This document shows, piece by piece, positions 6,420-7,667 of a DNA stretch of 7,667 nucleotides. Every line of letters begins with the position of its first letter. The stretch's first letter is position 1. Below the pieces are notes generated by a model. The model saw nothing but the letters and a program-made list of their open reading frames with translations, was not told the DNA's origin and did not search any database. A program made the position numbers and the translations under genes. Source of the stretch: Pseudomonadota bacterium (lineage in GTDB: Bacteria; Pseudomonadota; Alphaproteobacteria; Rhizobiales; Afifellaceae); assembly GCA_023417735.1 (NCBI GenBank), contig JAEZEK010000497.1, positions 1 to 7,667 of the forward strand, read 5' to 3'.

Positions 6420-7178
6420 GTGAAGATCCTGGTGACCAATGACGACGGCATCCATGCGCCCGGGCTCGAGGGGGCGGAGCGGATCGCGCGCGCGCTCTCC
6501 GACGACGTCTGGATCGTGGCGCCGGAGATGGACCAGTCCGGCGTCGCCCATGCGCTGACGATCAGCGACCCGCTGCGGCTCCGGCGCGCCGGCGAGCGCC
6601 GGTTCGCTGTTCGCGGCACGCCGACGGACTGCGTCATCATGGGCTTCAAGGTGGTGATCGGCGAGAAGCCGGACCTGGTGATTTCGGGCGTCAACCGCGG
6701 CCAGAACCTCGCCGACGACGTAACCTATTCCGGGACGGTCGCCGGCGCGATGGAGGGCTCGCTGCTCGGCATCCCTTCGATCGCGCTGTCGCAGGCCTAC
6801 AGCTACGACACGATCGACGACCCGCACTGGCGGACGGCGGAGACGCACGCGCCGGAGATCATCGGCCGGCTCCTCGACGGCGGCTTCTCGCCGGACACGC
6901 TCTACAACATCAACTTCCCCAATTGCGCGCCGGAGGCGGTGACGGGCGTGGTCGTGACGCGCCAGGGCCGCCGCGTGCCGGACTGGCTGAAGATCGAGAA
7001 GCGGGCCGACGGCCGCGGCCATCCCTATTACTGGATCGCGTTCCAGCGCTCCAAGATGGAGCCGGAGGAGGGCACCGACCTCCATGCCCTCGCCAAGCTG
7101 AAGATCTCGGTGACGCCGCTCTCGCTCGACCTGACCGACGACCGGGCCCGGGAAAAGCTCTCCGGCGTCTTCTCCTGA
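6420..7178 (+). CDS. surE: SurE, 5'/3'-nucleotidase (survival protein E)
   Basis: A 252-residue metal-dependent nucleoside monophosphate phosphatase of the cytoplasm, linked in other bacteria to stationary-phase survival. Translation starts at GTG, supported by GGAGGG 5 nt upstream. The N-terminus [16 protein letters not shown] carries the metal-binding Asp8 and Asp9. Further conserved sites are [10 protein letters not shown] with Ser40, [11 protein letters not shown] (62-72) and [20 protein letters not shown] (89-108) with Asn92, the other metal ligands. [12 protein letters not shown] (about 113-124) and YNINFPN are also family-typical, as is the late YYWI segment (about residues 202-205). 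Length matches the family. The gene lies 94 nt after serS and 37 nt before pcm. The surE-pcm pair is a widespread linkage, consistent with a shared repair/stress role. Confidence 0.97.
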   Translation: MKILVTNDDGIHAPGLEGAERIARALSDDVWIVAPEMDQSGVAHALTISDPLRLRRAGERRFAVRGTPTDCVIMGFKVVIGEKPDLVISGVNRGQNLADDVTYSGTVAGAMEGSLLGIPSIALSQAYSYDTIDDPHWRTAETHAPEIIGRLLDGGFSPDTLYNINFPNCAPEAVTGVVVTRQGRRVPDWLKIEKRADGRGHPYYWIAFQRSKMEPEEGTDLHALAKLKISVTPLSLDLTDDRAREKLSGVFS

Positions 7179-7215
7179 ATTGCGCGCCGGCTTCCGCTCG
7201 CCCATTGTGCCGCGC

Positions 7216-7667
7216 ATGAACGAGCCGATCGCAACCGGGGCGCTGGACGACGAGGAACGCGTCCGGATGGCGAGCCTCATCCTGTCGCTGCGCGGGCTCG
7301 GGGTCTCCGACCGCAGGCTCCTCAAGGCGATCGAGACGATCCCGCGCGGGCTCTTCGTGCCGGACGGCTTCCGCGCCCGCGCCTACGACGATTGCGCGCT
7401 GCCGATCGCGTGCGGGCAGTCGATCAGCGCGCCGTCCGTGATCGGGACGATCGTGTCGGCGCTGGAGCTCGGCGACCGCCACAGCGTGCTGGAGATCGGG
7501 ACCGGGTCCGGATACCAGGCCGCGATCCTGTCGCGCCTCGCCCGCCGCGTCACCACCATCGAGCGCTACCGCACGCTCGCCCGCTCCGCCGAAGCGCGCT
7601 GGGCGGCCCTGCGCATCTCCAACATCACCGGCATCGTCGCCGACGGCGCGCTCGGCTGGCCGAGACA
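7216..7667 (+). CDS. pcm: Pcm, protein-L-isoaspartate O-methyltransferase, 5' part of gene
   Basis: The frame is open from ATG 7216 to the window end, giving 150 complete codons of a family usually about 200-220 residues; the 3' end is missing. The enzyme methylates isoaspartyl residues with S-adenosylmethionine to start repair of aged proteins. Visible features are an N-terminal helical part (RMASLILSLRGLGVSDRRLL, 17-36), the IPRGLFVP motif (42-49), ALPIACGQSISAPSVIG (61-77), which contains the family active-site segment around Gln68-Ser71, and the SAM-binding motif I VLEIGTGSGYQAA (91-103) followed by the acidic end of the second strand, TTIER (113-117). An in-frame GTG at 7207 is a possible earlier start adding three residues; neither has a clear ribosome binding site. 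The position after surE strongly supports the call. Confidence 0.94.
   Translation, partial: MNEPIATGALDDEERVRMASLILSLRGLGVSDRRLLKAIETIPRGLFVPDGFRARAYDDCALPIACGQSISAPSVIGTIVSALELGDRHSVLEIGTGSGYQAAILSRLARRVTTIERYRTLARSAEARWAALRISNITGIVADGALGWPR

Noticed and set aside
4922..6694. 590-codon open frame on the minus strand opposite serS and surE
   Set aside because: The composition is dominated by Arg, Ala, Leu and Gly with no motif, and it mirrors the codon bias of serS. It is a shadow frame.

Overview
The window reads as an ordinary chromosomal segment of a GC-rich alphaproteobacterium, most likely of the Hyphomicrobiales (Rhizobiales) or a close relative. The basis is the gene order nagZ-scpA-scpB-(x)-tatA-tatB-tatC-serS-surE-pcm, which I recall as characteristic of that group, together with strong G/C preference at third codon positions and alphaproteobacterial forms of each protein. 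No species can be named from the sequence alone. Every supported gene lies on the plus strand. There are no tRNA or rRNA genes, mobile elements, CRISPR arrays or integration scars that I can see.

Layout. Bases 1-757 hold the 3' part of nagZ (beta-N-acetylhexosaminidase, muropeptide recycling). It overlaps scpA (754-1572) by ATGA, and scpA overlaps scpB (1565-2239) by 8 nt; the last two encode the kleisin and winged-helix partners of the Smc condensin. After a 46-nt gap comes an ABC-transporter ATPase of the FbpC/PotA type (2286-3395) with no permease or binding protein beside it. This is the one gene that does not belong to the usual set. A 77-nt gap with a perfect 12-bp palindrome precedes tatA (3473-3706). 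A stable-looking hairpin separates tatA from tatB (3737-4243), and tatB overlaps tatC (4240-5031) by ATGA. Then follow serS (5054-6325), a 94-nt gap, surE with a GTG start (6420-7178), and the 5' part of pcm (7216 to the window end).

How the genes fit together. Tight overlaps suggest three translationally coupled blocks (nagZ-scpA-scpB; tatA-tatB-tatC; serS-surE-pcm), probably read as one or a few long transcripts. ScpA and ScpB act together with Smc; TatA, TatB and TatC form the twin-arginine translocase; SurE and Pcm are often linked as stationary-phase/stress functions. The linkage of cell-wall recycling, chromosome segregation, protein export, tRNA charging and protein repair looks like conserved housekeeping synteny rather than one pathway.

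I did not find a credible undescribed system. The points most worth a second look are the solitary ABC ATPase between scpB and tatA, the palindrome in front of tatA, and the tatA-tatB intergenic hairpin.
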